DNA from: Pseudomonadota bacterium
GTDB taxonomy: Bacteria > Pseudomonadota > Gammaproteobacteria > Burkholderiales > Burkholderiaceae_B
NCBI GenBank assembly: GCA_023439305.1
Contig: JAEXOO010000006.1
Location: forward strand, 1-64,000
Length of the DNA stretch: 64,000 bases
Reading direction: 5' to 3'
The translations under genes were made by a program, and so were the position numbers. Under the pieces are notes generated by a model. It was not told the origin of the DNA. It searched no databases and saw only the letters and a list, made by a program, of their open reading frames with translations. Each line of letters opens with the position of its first letter. Within the stretch, counting starts at the first letter, position 1. Shown here piece by piece: positions 49,557 to 56,943 of this stretch.

Positions 49557-51132
49557 TCTGGATGTCGTTACCTTGTCGCGGCTGCAATTTGCATCCACCG
49601 CGATGTTTCACTTCTTGTTCGTACCGTTGACGCTGGGCCTATCGTTCCTCTTGGCCATCATGGAAAGCGTCTATGTCATGACGGGCCGCGACATCTGGCG
49701 CCGCATGACCAAGTTCTGGGGCGTGCTCTTCGGCATCAATTTCGCCCTGGGCGTGGCCACCGGCATCGTGATGGAATTCCAGTTCGGCATGAACTGGGCC
49801 TACTACAGTCATTACGTGGGCGACATCTTCGGCGCTCCGCTGGCCATCGAAGGCTTGATGGCCTTCTTTCTGGAAGCTACCTTCGTCGGCCTGTTCTTCT
49901 TTGGCTGGGATCGACTGTCCAAGCTGGGTCACCTGATCGTCACCTGGCTGGTCGCCCTGGGCACCAATCTGTCGGCGCTCTGGATCCTGGTGGCCAACGG
50001 CTGGATGCAGAACCCGGTGGGCGCCGTCTTCAATCCGCAGACCATGCGCATGGAAATGACGGACTTCGCGGCCGTGATCTTCAATCCGGTCGCGCAGGCC
50101 AAGTTCGTGCACACCGTCAGTGCCGGCTATGTGCTGGGCGCCATGTTCATCATGGGCATCAGCGCCTGGTATCTGCTGCGCGGTCGCCATATCGATCTGG
50201 CCAAGCGCTCCATGACGGTGGCCGCCAGCTTCGGGCTGGCATCGGCATTGTCGGTGGTGGTGCTGGGCGACGAAAGCGGCTACCTGACGACCGAGCACCA
50301 GCAGATGAAGATCGCCGCCATGGAAGCCATGTGGGAAACGGAAGAGGCGCCCGCCAATTTCAATCTGATCGCCATTCCCAACCAGGAAGCGCGCGAGAAT
50401 AGTTTCGCTATCGAGATTCCCTGGGTCATGGGCTTGATCGGCACCCGTTCGCTGACCACACCCATGTTGGGCATCAATGAATTGGTGGAACACGCCAAGA
50501 TCCGGATCGCCAATGGCTTGCGCGCCTATCAGGCCTTGCAGACGGTGCGGGCGGACGCATCCAACATCGAGGCCCGGCGCTTGTTCGACGCTAACTGGCG
50601 CGACTTGGGCTATGCCTTGCTGCTCAAGCGCTATATGGACGATATCACCCAGGCGACGCCCGAGCAGATCGCCCAGGCGGCCTGGGATACGGTGCCGCAG
50701 GTGGCGCCGTTGTTCTGGAGTTTCCGCGTCATGGTGGGCTTGGGGATGTACTTCATCCTGTTCTTTGCGGTGGCTTTCCTGTTGGCTTCGCGCGACCGGC
50801 TGCAGCGTCATCCGCGCCTGCTCAAGTTGGCTGTGTTCAGCATTCCGCTGCCCTGGATTGCGATCGAGTGCGGCTGGTTCGTGGCTGAGTTCGGCCGCCA
50901 GCCCTGGGCCATCGAGGGCGTGTTGCCCACCTACTATGCGGCATCGGGCCTGTCCTTTACGGACCTGATGATCAGCATGAGTATTTTCTTGCTGTTGTAC
51001 GGCACCTTGGCCGTGATCGGCATCAAGGTCATGCTGCACGCCATCCGCAAAGGGCCGGATGACCACGGCGCGCAGCCCGCGCCTTCGGCCCTGTCCTATG
51101 GCTCGCGCAACGCGCCCTTGCTGCGCGGTTAA
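49549..51132 (+). CDS. cydA: Cytochrome bd ubiquinol oxidase subunit I
   Basis: 527 residues from the ATG before IDLDVVTLSRLQFAST, with TGGGGG upstream. Haem and quinol features: axial His in STAMFHFLFVPLTLG, MEFQFGMNWAYY, EATFVGLFFFGW, second axial His in KFVHTVSAGYVLGA, and GRQPWAIEGVLPT. The Q-loop region carries the long insertion (NELVEHAKIRIANGLRAYQ, DLGYALLLKRYMDD), so this is the L-type, E. coli-like CydA rather than the CioA type. A high-affinity terminal oxidase for low oxygen. Confidence 0.96.
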   Translation: MIDLDVVTLSRLQFASTAMFHFLFVPLTLGLSFLLAIMESVYVMTGRDIWRRMTKFWGVLFGINFALGVATGIVMEFQFGMNWAYYSHYVGDIFGAPLAIEGLMAFFLEATFVGLFFFGWDRLSKLGHLIVTWLVALGTNLSALWILVANGWMQNPVGAVFNPQTMRMEMTDFAAVIFNPVAQAKFVHTVSAGYVLGAMFIMGISAWYLLRGRHIDLAKRSMTVAASFGLASALSVVVLGDESGYLTTEHQQMKIAAMEAMWETEEAPANFNLIAIPNQEARENSFAIEIPWVMGLIGTRSLTTPMLGINELVEHAKIRIANGLRAYQALQTVRADASNIEARRLFDANWRDLGYALLLKRYMDDITQATPEQIAQAAWDTVPQVAPLFWSFRVMVGLGMYFILFFAVAFLLASRDRLQRHPRLLKLAVFSIPLPWIAIECGWFVAEFGRQPWAIEGVLPTYYAASGLSFTDLMISMSIFLLLYGTLAVIGIKVMLHAIRKGPDDHGAQPAPSALSYGSRNAPLLRG

Positions 51133-51144
51133 GGAGGAAACGTC

Positions 51145-52296
51145 ATGGAAAACCTGATTCTTCTTGATTACGACACGTTGCGCGTGATCTGGTGGCTGCT
51201 GCTGGGCGTGCTGCTGGTCGCTTTCGCCATCATGGACGGCGCGGATCTGGGCGTGGCCATGGCCTTGCCGCTGGTGGCGCGCACAGACGACGAGCGTCGT
51301 GTGCTCTATAACGTCATCGGCCCGGTGTGGGAAGGCAACCAGGTCTGGTTGATCGTGGCGGGCGGGGTGGCCTTCGCCGCCTGGCCCCTGCTGTATGCCA
51401 TGGCTTTCTCGGGCTTTTACCTGGCCATGATGCTGTTGCTGGTGGCGCTGATCGTGCGTCCGGTGGCCATCAAGTATCGCAGCAAGCTGTCTTCCAATCG
51501 CTGGCGTCGCAATTGGGATGTCATTTGGACGGCGGCTGGCGTGGTGTCTTCCCTGGTCTTTGGCGTGGCGATCGGCAATGTAATTCTGGGCGTGCCTTTC
51601 GGATTTGACCCCACGACGCTGCGTCCCCTGTATGAAGGTAATTTCTTTGGCTTGTTCCGGCCCTTCGCCATTCTGTGCGGCGTGCTCAGCGTGCTGATGC
51701 TGGCGTTCCAGGGGGTGGTGGTGCTGGCCTGGAAGGCGACCGACCAGGTGGCGCGCCGTGCGCGCGCCTGGGCCTTGCCGCTGGGCTTGCTGTCCATCTT
51801 GGTTTTTGCCGCAGGCGGCTGGTGGATCACCCACTTGAATGGCTACGCCATGAGCTGGCCCGAAGTGGGCCACGCCATGTCCAACCCTATCGGCAAGACC
51901 GTCGAGGTCGTGCAGGGCGGGTGGCTGGCCAATTATCGCCAGTGGCCGCTGCTATGGCTGGCGCCTGCAGCCGGGTTTGCCGGCCTGCTCCTGGGGGCCT
52001 TGCTGGCTGGGCGCGGCCGTGGCTTGCTGGGGGTCTTGTTCTCATCCTTGGCGCTGGCCGGCATCATCTTGACCTTTGGCTTTGCCGTATTCCCTTTCTT
52101 GTTGCCATCCTCGCTGACACCTGGTTCCAGCCTGACGCTGTTTGATGCGTCCGCCAGCCATTTCACGCTGTGGCTGATGCTGCTCATCACCCTGGTGTTT
52201 CTGCCCATCATTGTTCTGTACACCTCCTGGGTCTACAGCGTGATGCGCGGCAAGGTGTCGGTGTCCAGCATGAACGACGCCCCTCATTCCTACTAA
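51145..52296 (+). CDS. cydB: Cytochrome bd ubiquinol oxidase subunit II
   Basis: 383 residues, starting behind a strong AAGGAGG. Nine or so transmembrane segments. Landmarks DYDTLRVIWWLLLGVLLVAFAIMDGADLG (landmark WWLLLGVLL, AIMDGADLG), NVIGPVWEGNQVWLIVAGGVAFAAWP (landmark GPVWEGNQVWLI), FRSKL-like YRSKLSS, and FPFLLPSS with LTLFDASAS near the end. Between cydA and cydX with 12- and 14-base gaps. Confidence 0.96.
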   Translation: MENLILLDYDTLRVIWWLLLGVLLVAFAIMDGADLGVAMALPLVARTDDERRVLYNVIGPVWEGNQVWLIVAGGVAFAAWPLLYAMAFSGFYLAMMLLLVALIVRPVAIKYRSKLSSNRWRRNWDVIWTAAGVVSSLVFGVAIGNVILGVPFGFDPTTLRPLYEGNFFGLFRPFAILCGVLSVLMLAFQGVVVLAWKATDQVARRARAWALPLGLLSILVFAAGGWWITHLNGYAMSWPEVGHAMSNPIGKTVEVVQGGWLANYRQWPLLWLAPAAGFAGLLLGALLAGRGRGLLGVLFSSLALAGIILTFGFAVFPFLLPSSLTPGSSLTLFDASASHFTLWLMLLITLVFLPIIVLYTSWVYSVMRGKVSVSSMNDAPHSY

Positions 52297-52310
52297 GGAG
52301 GCCTGAAACT

Positions 52311-52451
52311 ATGTGGTATTTTTCCTGGATTCTGGGCTTGGGTCTGGCCTGCGCCTTTGCCATCTTGAATGCAATGTGGTTTGAACTGCGCCAGACCAGC
52401 GCCGTGCTGGACGATGTCCAGCGTGTTCCCAACCCGGACGTCGAGGCCTGA
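52311..52451 (+). CDS. cydX: Small cytochrome bd subunit CydX
   Basis: A 46-residue single-pass membrane protein with its own AAGGAGG 9 bases before the ATG. Sequence begins MWYFSWILGLGLACAFAILN and keeps the conserved Trp/Tyr-Phe-x-Trp start and the Glu after NAMWFE, both characteristic of CydX/YbgT. It is needed for a stable, active bd oxidase. The C-terminal tail (RQTSAVLDDVQRVPN...) is slightly longer than in E. coli (37 residues). Stop codon TGA directly abuts the TTG start of cydD. Confidence 0.93.
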   Translation: MWYFSWILGLGLACAFAILNAMWFELRQTSAVLDDVQRVPNPDVEA

Positions 52452-54149
52452 TTGGCCGCACAGAGCGAGGTCGCGCAGCAGTGGCTTGGGGAGTTCTCCG
52501 CCCAGGCCCGAGCGGCCTTGCGTTGGCCCATGGCCGCGCCGGTGCTGGCCGGTGTTCTGCTGATCGGGCAGGCATGGCTCTTGGCCAGCGTGGTTCAGGC
52601 TGTGGTGGTTGACCGCCTGGCGTGGACCTCGCAATGGCCATCCATCGTAGCCGTGTTGTTTTTGCTGCTGCTGCGCGCTGGCTTGCTGGCCAGCGGCGAG
52701 CGTCGCGCTCAGCAGGTGTCCGAGCAGATCAAGCAGAGTTTGCGCGCGGATCTGTTTTCCCGTTTGTTTCGCACCACCGTTCCCCGCCTGCGAGCCAGCA
52801 GCAGCGGGGAGCTTTCGTCCAGCCTGCTTACCCAGGTCGAGGCCCTGGACGGCTTTCTGACGCGTTATCTGCCCTCTATGGCAGCGGCAGCGCTGGTGCC
52901 GTTGGCCCTGATGCTGGCGGTCCTGCCGGTCGACGGCATCGTGGCCTTGATTCTGCTCTTTAGCACGCCGCTGATTCCCTTGTTCATGGCGCTCGTGGGC
53001 TGGGGGGCGGAAGCGGCCAGTCGGGATCAGCAGCAGGCCACGTTGCGGCTGTCCGGATTTTTTGCAGACCGCTTGCGCGGCATCTTCACCTTGAGTCTGC
53101 TGGGTCGGGGGCCCGACGAAGTGGCTCGTGTCGAACTGGCAAGCCAGGAATTGCAGTCCCGCACCATGAAGGTATTGCGCATTGCATTTCTTTCCTCTGC
53201 CGTGCTGGAGTTCTTCGCCGCTCTGGGGGTGGCGGGCATTGCGGTCTACATCGGTCTGGGATACCTGGGGTATCTGGGTGAGTCATTTGCAGGTCTGAGT
53301 TTGCAGCAGGGCCTGTTCTGCCTATTGTTGGCGCCGGAGGCCTACCAGCCACTACGTCAGTTGGCGGCCAATTACCACGATAGGGCGGCCGCGCGGGCGG
53401 CGGCGGCCGAGCTGGACCGTGTCTGGAGCCGTCTCGGGCAAGACCTGATCTCTGCCGGTTCGCCCGCCGAGGCGGGCTCGGTGTTTGCCCCCTTGCCGGT
53501 CCTGGTGCTGAGTCATGCCCGTTTGCTCCGCCCGGGCAGCGATGAACTATTGCTGCGGGTGCCGGGCTTGCAATTGTATATAGATCATTCCTATGCCTTG
53601 CTGGGCGCCAGCGGCACGGGCAAGACCAGCCTGCTGGAAACCTTGGTGGGCTTGCGTCCGCTGGACGGCGGGCAGGTGATGCTGCGGGGCAACGACACGA
53701 CGGGGCGCCTGCTGACACGGCATGACGGAGTCGCGCTGATTTCTCAACAAGCCTTTCTGTCCATGGGATCCATCGGCGCCAGCCTGAGGCTGGCCGATCC
53801 GCATGCCAGCGATGAACAGCTCTGGCGCGCCCTGGCGCTGGCGTGCGCTGATGATTTTGTGCGTGCCTTGCCCCATGGGCTGGACAGCGCACTGGGAGAG
53901 GGCGGCTTTGGCTTGTCGGGCGGGCAGATCCAGCGTCTGGCCCTGGCGCGGCTGTTCCTGACCGACCCGCACTTGGTGCTCCTGGACGAACCTACATCGC
54001 GTCTGGACGGGGCGACGCGCGATCGGGTCATGGACAATATCCTGCAGTTTTGCCAAGGTCGATGCCTGCTGCTGGCCACCCATGATGAGCAACTGGCCGC
54101 CCGCTGCTCGGCACGCCTGCATATCGCCCAAGGAGTGTTGTCCGCATGA
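52452..54149 (+). CDS. cydD: Heterodimeric cysteine/glutathione ABC exporter subunit CydD
   Basis: 565 residues. I keep the TTG start right after the cydX stop because GAGG precedes it and no ATG lies before the first membrane helix. Six transmembrane segments (about 30-300), then an ABC domain: Walker A GASGTGKTS, Q-loop SQQAFLSMG, signature LSGGQIQRLALARL, Walker B LVLLDEPTS, switch His in LATHDEQ. CydDC exports cysteine and glutathione, or binds haem, to assemble cytochrome bd. ATGA overlap with cydC. The motif FSTPLIPLFMALVGWGAE (landmark IPLFMALVG) is typical of CydD. Confidence 0.92.
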   Translation: MAAQSEVAQQWLGEFSAQARAALRWPMAAPVLAGVLLIGQAWLLASVVQAVVVDRLAWTSQWPSIVAVLFLLLLRAGLLASGERRAQQVSEQIKQSLRADLFSRLFRTTVPRLRASSSGELSSSLLTQVEALDGFLTRYLPSMAAAALVPLALMLAVLPVDGIVALILLFSTPLIPLFMALVGWGAEAASRDQQQATLRLSGFFADRLRGIFTLSLLGRGPDEVARVELASQELQSRTMKVLRIAFLSSAVLEFFAALGVAGIAVYIGLGYLGYLGESFAGLSLQQGLFCLLLAPEAYQPLRQLAANYHDRAAARAAAAELDRVWSRLGQDLISAGSPAEAGSVFAPLPVLVLSHARLLRPGSDELLLRVPGLQLYIDHSYALLGASGTGKTSLLETLVGLRPLDGGQVMLRGNDTTGRLLTRHDGVALISQQAFLSMGSIGASLRLADPHASDEQLWRALALACADDFVRALPHGLDSALGEGGFGLSGGQIQRLALARLFLTDPHLVLLDEPTSRLDGATRDRVMDNILQFCQGRCLLLATHDEQLAARCSARLHIAQGVLSA

Positions 54150-55840
54150 AAGCCTGGTTCCGGCTCTTGGGCGGCAGCCTGCGCGAGCGTCGCGGGCTGC
54201 TGGCGCTGACAGTGTTTCTGGCCTGCAGCACAGTGGCGGCCGGGGTCGGCCTGCTGGGTGTTGCCGGGTGGTTCTTGACCAGCGCCTTTCTGGCTGCCCT
54301 GGGTATTGTCTTCAATCTGTTTGGCCCGTCTGCACTGATACGTGGGCTGTCGTTCTGGCGTATTGCATCCCGGTATCTGGAGCGAGTCGTGGGCCATGCT
54401 CTGACGCTGGATTTGCAGGTGCGCATCCGCACCCGGGTATTTGGTCGTCTGGCTCATTTCAGCCAGGCCAGACTGGCGCAGTTCCGAGATGGCGAGCTAG
54501 CGTCCAGCTTGACGGCAGACGTCGCCGTTCTGGATCTGGTGTTGTTGCTGCTCATCGCTCCCCTGGCCACATCCGTGTTGGCCGGGCTGGCATTCAGCTT
54601 GATTCTGGGAGCCTGGCTGTCCTGGTGGGCCTGGATCGTGCTGGCATGTATTTTGCTAGCGGCCTGTCTGGTTCCTTATCTGTGCGCTCGCGGCGCGGCG
54701 CGCTCCGCCCAGCGCGTGCACCTGCTTGAGAATCAATTGCGAACTTTGACGCATCATGCGGTGCGTGCTTATGTGGATATCCAGATTTTCGCTGCGCAGG
54801 AGCCTGTGCAGGAGCAGGTCGAGACATTGAGCCGGCAACTGGGGCAGGCCCGCCTGAACAGCAACGCCTGGGGTGTGGCGGGGCAGTGTCTGCAGCAAGT
54901 GCTGATGGGCGCCGCCTTGTTGGTCTGCTTGCTGGCAGGCGCGCAGCAAGTCAATCTGGGGGCGATGAGCGGGCCTGTATGGGTAGGTCTGGTATTGGCG
55001 CTGTTGGGCCTGTTCGAGATCATGGCTCCCATGATGCGCGGGGCGTCGCGCCTGGGCGAGGTAGAGGCCGCCAGCCGCCGCTTGCTGCAGGTTATGGACG
55101 AGCCCGTGGACGAGGAGGCGGAAAAGGGGCGGGACCTGCCGGCCCGTCAGCCTGCTGAGCTGGAGCTGAAAAAGCTGGATTTCTCTTATGGAGATCAGCC
55201 TGTTCTGCAGGCGGTGGATTTGCAGGTGCCTGCCGGTGCGCATCTGGCTTTGTTCGGTCCCAGCGGTTCTGGCAAGTCGACGCTGCTGGGTGTGTTGATG
55301 CGGCTGCTGCCCGTGCAGCAGGGGCAGTATCTTATCGACGGCGAGCCTGCGCAGGTATGGTCGAGAACGGGCTGGTATCGACATAGCGCCTTGCTCGCGC
55401 AGGACTCGCCCTTGTTTTTGGGTACAGTGCGGGACAATCTGCTGCTGGCCGACCCGGCGGCCACTGATACGCAGCTTTGGCAGGCTCTGCGCGATGCACA
55501 GCTGGAAAGCATGGTGCGAGCGCTTCCCCAAGGTATGGACACGTGGCTGGGCGAAGGGGGGCAGCAGTGGTCCCTGGGGCAACAGCGGCGTTTGTGTCTG
55601 GCGCGTCTGTTATTGTCGCCAGCTCGAATCTGGTTTCTGGATGAGCCTACTGCCAGCCTGGACGGCCCGACCAGTCAGGCCTTGATGCAGGACATTCTGG
55701 CTGCTGGCCGGGGGCGCACGGTGATCATGGCTACACACGACACCCGTCTACTGACGCAGGTGGATCGTGTATGGCGGCTGGACGGCGGGCGCGTGCTGTC
55801 CGAGCCGCCCTGCAAGCCGTCTGATGCGTCTTCTGATTGA
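54146..55840 (+). CDS. cydC: Heterodimeric cysteine/glutathione ABC exporter subunit CydC
   Basis: 564 residues, partner of CydD. Six transmembrane segments in the first 300 residues (GVGLLGVAGWFLTSAFLAALG near 32, RIASRYLERVVGHA). ABC domain: Walker A GPSGSGKST, signature WSLGQQRRLCLARL (the usual LSGGQ is LSLGQ-like here), Walker B IWFLDEPTASLDG, switch His in MATHDTR. Last gene of the gbsR-cydABX-DC operon. The following 159 bases up to apt contain no strong hairpin terminator. Confidence 0.92.
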   Translation: MKAWFRLLGGSLRERRGLLALTVFLACSTVAAGVGLLGVAGWFLTSAFLAALGIVFNLFGPSALIRGLSFWRIASRYLERVVGHALTLDLQVRIRTRVFGRLAHFSQARLAQFRDGELASSLTADVAVLDLVLLLLIAPLATSVLAGLAFSLILGAWLSWWAWIVLACILLAACLVPYLCARGAARSAQRVHLLENQLRTLTHHAVRAYVDIQIFAAQEPVQEQVETLSRQLGQARLNSNAWGVAGQCLQQVLMGAALLVCLLAGAQQVNLGAMSGPVWVGLVLALLGLFEIMAPMMRGASRLGEVEAASRRLLQVMDEPVDEEAEKGRDLPARQPAELELKKLDFSYGDQPVLQAVDLQVPAGAHLALFGPSGSGKSTLLGVLMRLLPVQQGQYLIDGEPAQVWSRTGWYRHSALLAQDSPLFLGTVRDNLLLADPAATDTQLWQALRDAQLESMVRALPQGMDTWLGEGGQQWSLGQQRRLCLARLLLSPARIWFLDEPTASLDGPTSQALMQDILAAGRGRTVIMATHDTRLLTQVDRVWRLDGGRVLSEPPCKPSDASSD

Positions 55841-55999
55841 GTCGGTCAGCTCTGGACTTGTCGAGTCAAGCGCGTCGTATTAGCGCAACTTCGCGCAACA
55901 GGCCGGTTCAGCCCTTGTTGCCCTGGCTCAATTGTGTACACTTGCGGCGTATCCACGGACGCTTTTCGCGTCAGGATTTTTTTTGTTGTAGCCCTCGAC

Positions 56000-56551
56000 A
56001 TGCAAACTGATCCAGCCCAATACATCCGTCAAATCATCCGCAACGTGCCTGATTGGCCCAAGCCGGGCGTGACGTTCCGCGATATTACCCCTGTGCTGCA
56101 GGACCCGCGCTCCTTCCGAGTGCTGATAGACCTGTTCGTATACCGCTACATGGGGCAGAAGCTGGATCTGGTGGCTGGCGTAGATGCGCGCGGCTTTATT
56201 GTAGGCTCGGTGCTGGCTTATGAACTGAATCTGGGTTTCGTGCCGGTGCGCAAGCAAGGCAAGTTGCCGTTCAATACAGTCGCCGAAGAATATTCGTTGG
56301 AATATGGCAATGCCAGCGTTGAAATGCATACGGATTCGGTGCGTCCCGGCCAGCGCGTCCTGTTGATCGACGACCTGATCGCCACTGGCGGCACCTTGAT
56401 GGCCGCTGCCCGCCTGTTGCAGCGTCTGGGCGCGAACGTGGTGGAAGCTGCTGCCATTATTGATCTGCCCGAGCTGGGCGGCTCCAAAGCCGTGGTTGAT
56501 TCCGGATTGCCGGTGTATACGGTCTGTAGTTTCAACGAAGCCGATCGTTGA
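56000..56551 (+). CDS. apt: Adenine phosphoribosyltransferase
   Basis: Salvages adenine to AMP. 183 residues from the ATG before [19 protein letters not shown]; an in-frame ATG at 55934 adds 22 poorly conserved residues. Landmarks are [52 protein letters not shown] and the PRPP loop [15 protein letters not shown] terminator follows. Confidence 0.95.
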   Translation: MQTDPAQYIRQIIRNVPDWPKPGVTFRDITPVLQDPRSFRVLIDLFVYRYMGQKLDLVAGVDARGFIVGSVLAYELNLGFVPVRKQGKLPFNTVAEEYSLEYGNASVEMHTDSVRPGQRVLLIDDLIATGGTLMAAARLLQRLGANVVEAAAIIDLPELGGSKAVVDSGLPVYTVCSFNEADR

Positions 56552-56558
56552 TGACGAT

Positions 56559-56584
56559 AACCCGCCGGAAGGCGGGTTTTTTTT
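56559..56584 (+). terminator. Terminator of apt
   Basis: Perfect 8-bp stem AACCCGCC / GGCGGGTT with a GGAA loop and a run of T to 56584, 7 bases after the stop codon. Confidence 0.93.
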
Positions 56585-56590
56585 GATTGT

Positions 56591-56890
56591 TCAGTTCTGG
56601 CTTGCTCAGCCTCGGTTGCATTTTCCTCAGCAAAGACGCCATTCCCGCTTCAGGCCAAGCGGCGGGGCTGGATGCCTTGCCGGCGAATCGCTACGGGCGC
56701 GCCTTGAACTCGCCCGGTGATGCGTCCCCCGGACGCATCACAAGCGTCGGTCTCAGACAGCAAGGCGCTTGCCTCCCTGCGCGCTTCGCCGCCTGCGGCA
56801 AGCCATCTGACTCGCCCCGCCGCTTGGCCTGAAGCGGGAATGGCTCAGTGTGGCAGGTCATGAACCGAGGCTGTTCAAGCCAGAGCCTGA
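56591..56890. repeat. 300-bp imperfect palindrome (long inverted repeat) of unknown nature
   Basis: This 390-base gap between apt and the autotransporter contains no gene. It holds nested inverted repeats sharing one centre near 56740. The outer arms are 56591-56617 and 56863-56890 (about 24 of 27 paired, with one indel). A perfect 31-bp arm pair lies at 56638-56668 and 56814-56844. Weaker inner pairing includes GATGNCTTGCCG and GCGCCTTG motifs, and a 10-bp hairpin TGATGCGTCC / GGACGCATCA (56718-56740) lies near the centre. Transcribed, it would fold into one rod of about 140 bp; as DNA it could form a cruciform. No target-site duplication, transposase or tRNA is seen. It may be a dispersed palindromic repeat or a MITE-like element, or a structured RNA. 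Confidence 0.85.
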
Positions 56891-56943
56891 CAGCCCCGAG
56901 AGTGTTGTGACGCCTCTGATTTCTGTCCTTGCGCGTTGTATTT

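Noticed and set aside
49639..51873. 744-codon open frame antisense to cydA-cydB
   Set aside because: It has low-complexity His/Gln/Asp-rich translation and lies exactly opposite two certain genes. Such frames come from high GC in third codon positions.
56587..56832. 81-codon open frame inside the 300-bp palindrome
   Set aside because: Its coding potential follows from the palindrome itself (both strands and arms give similar peptides); no ribosome site and no recognisable domain.
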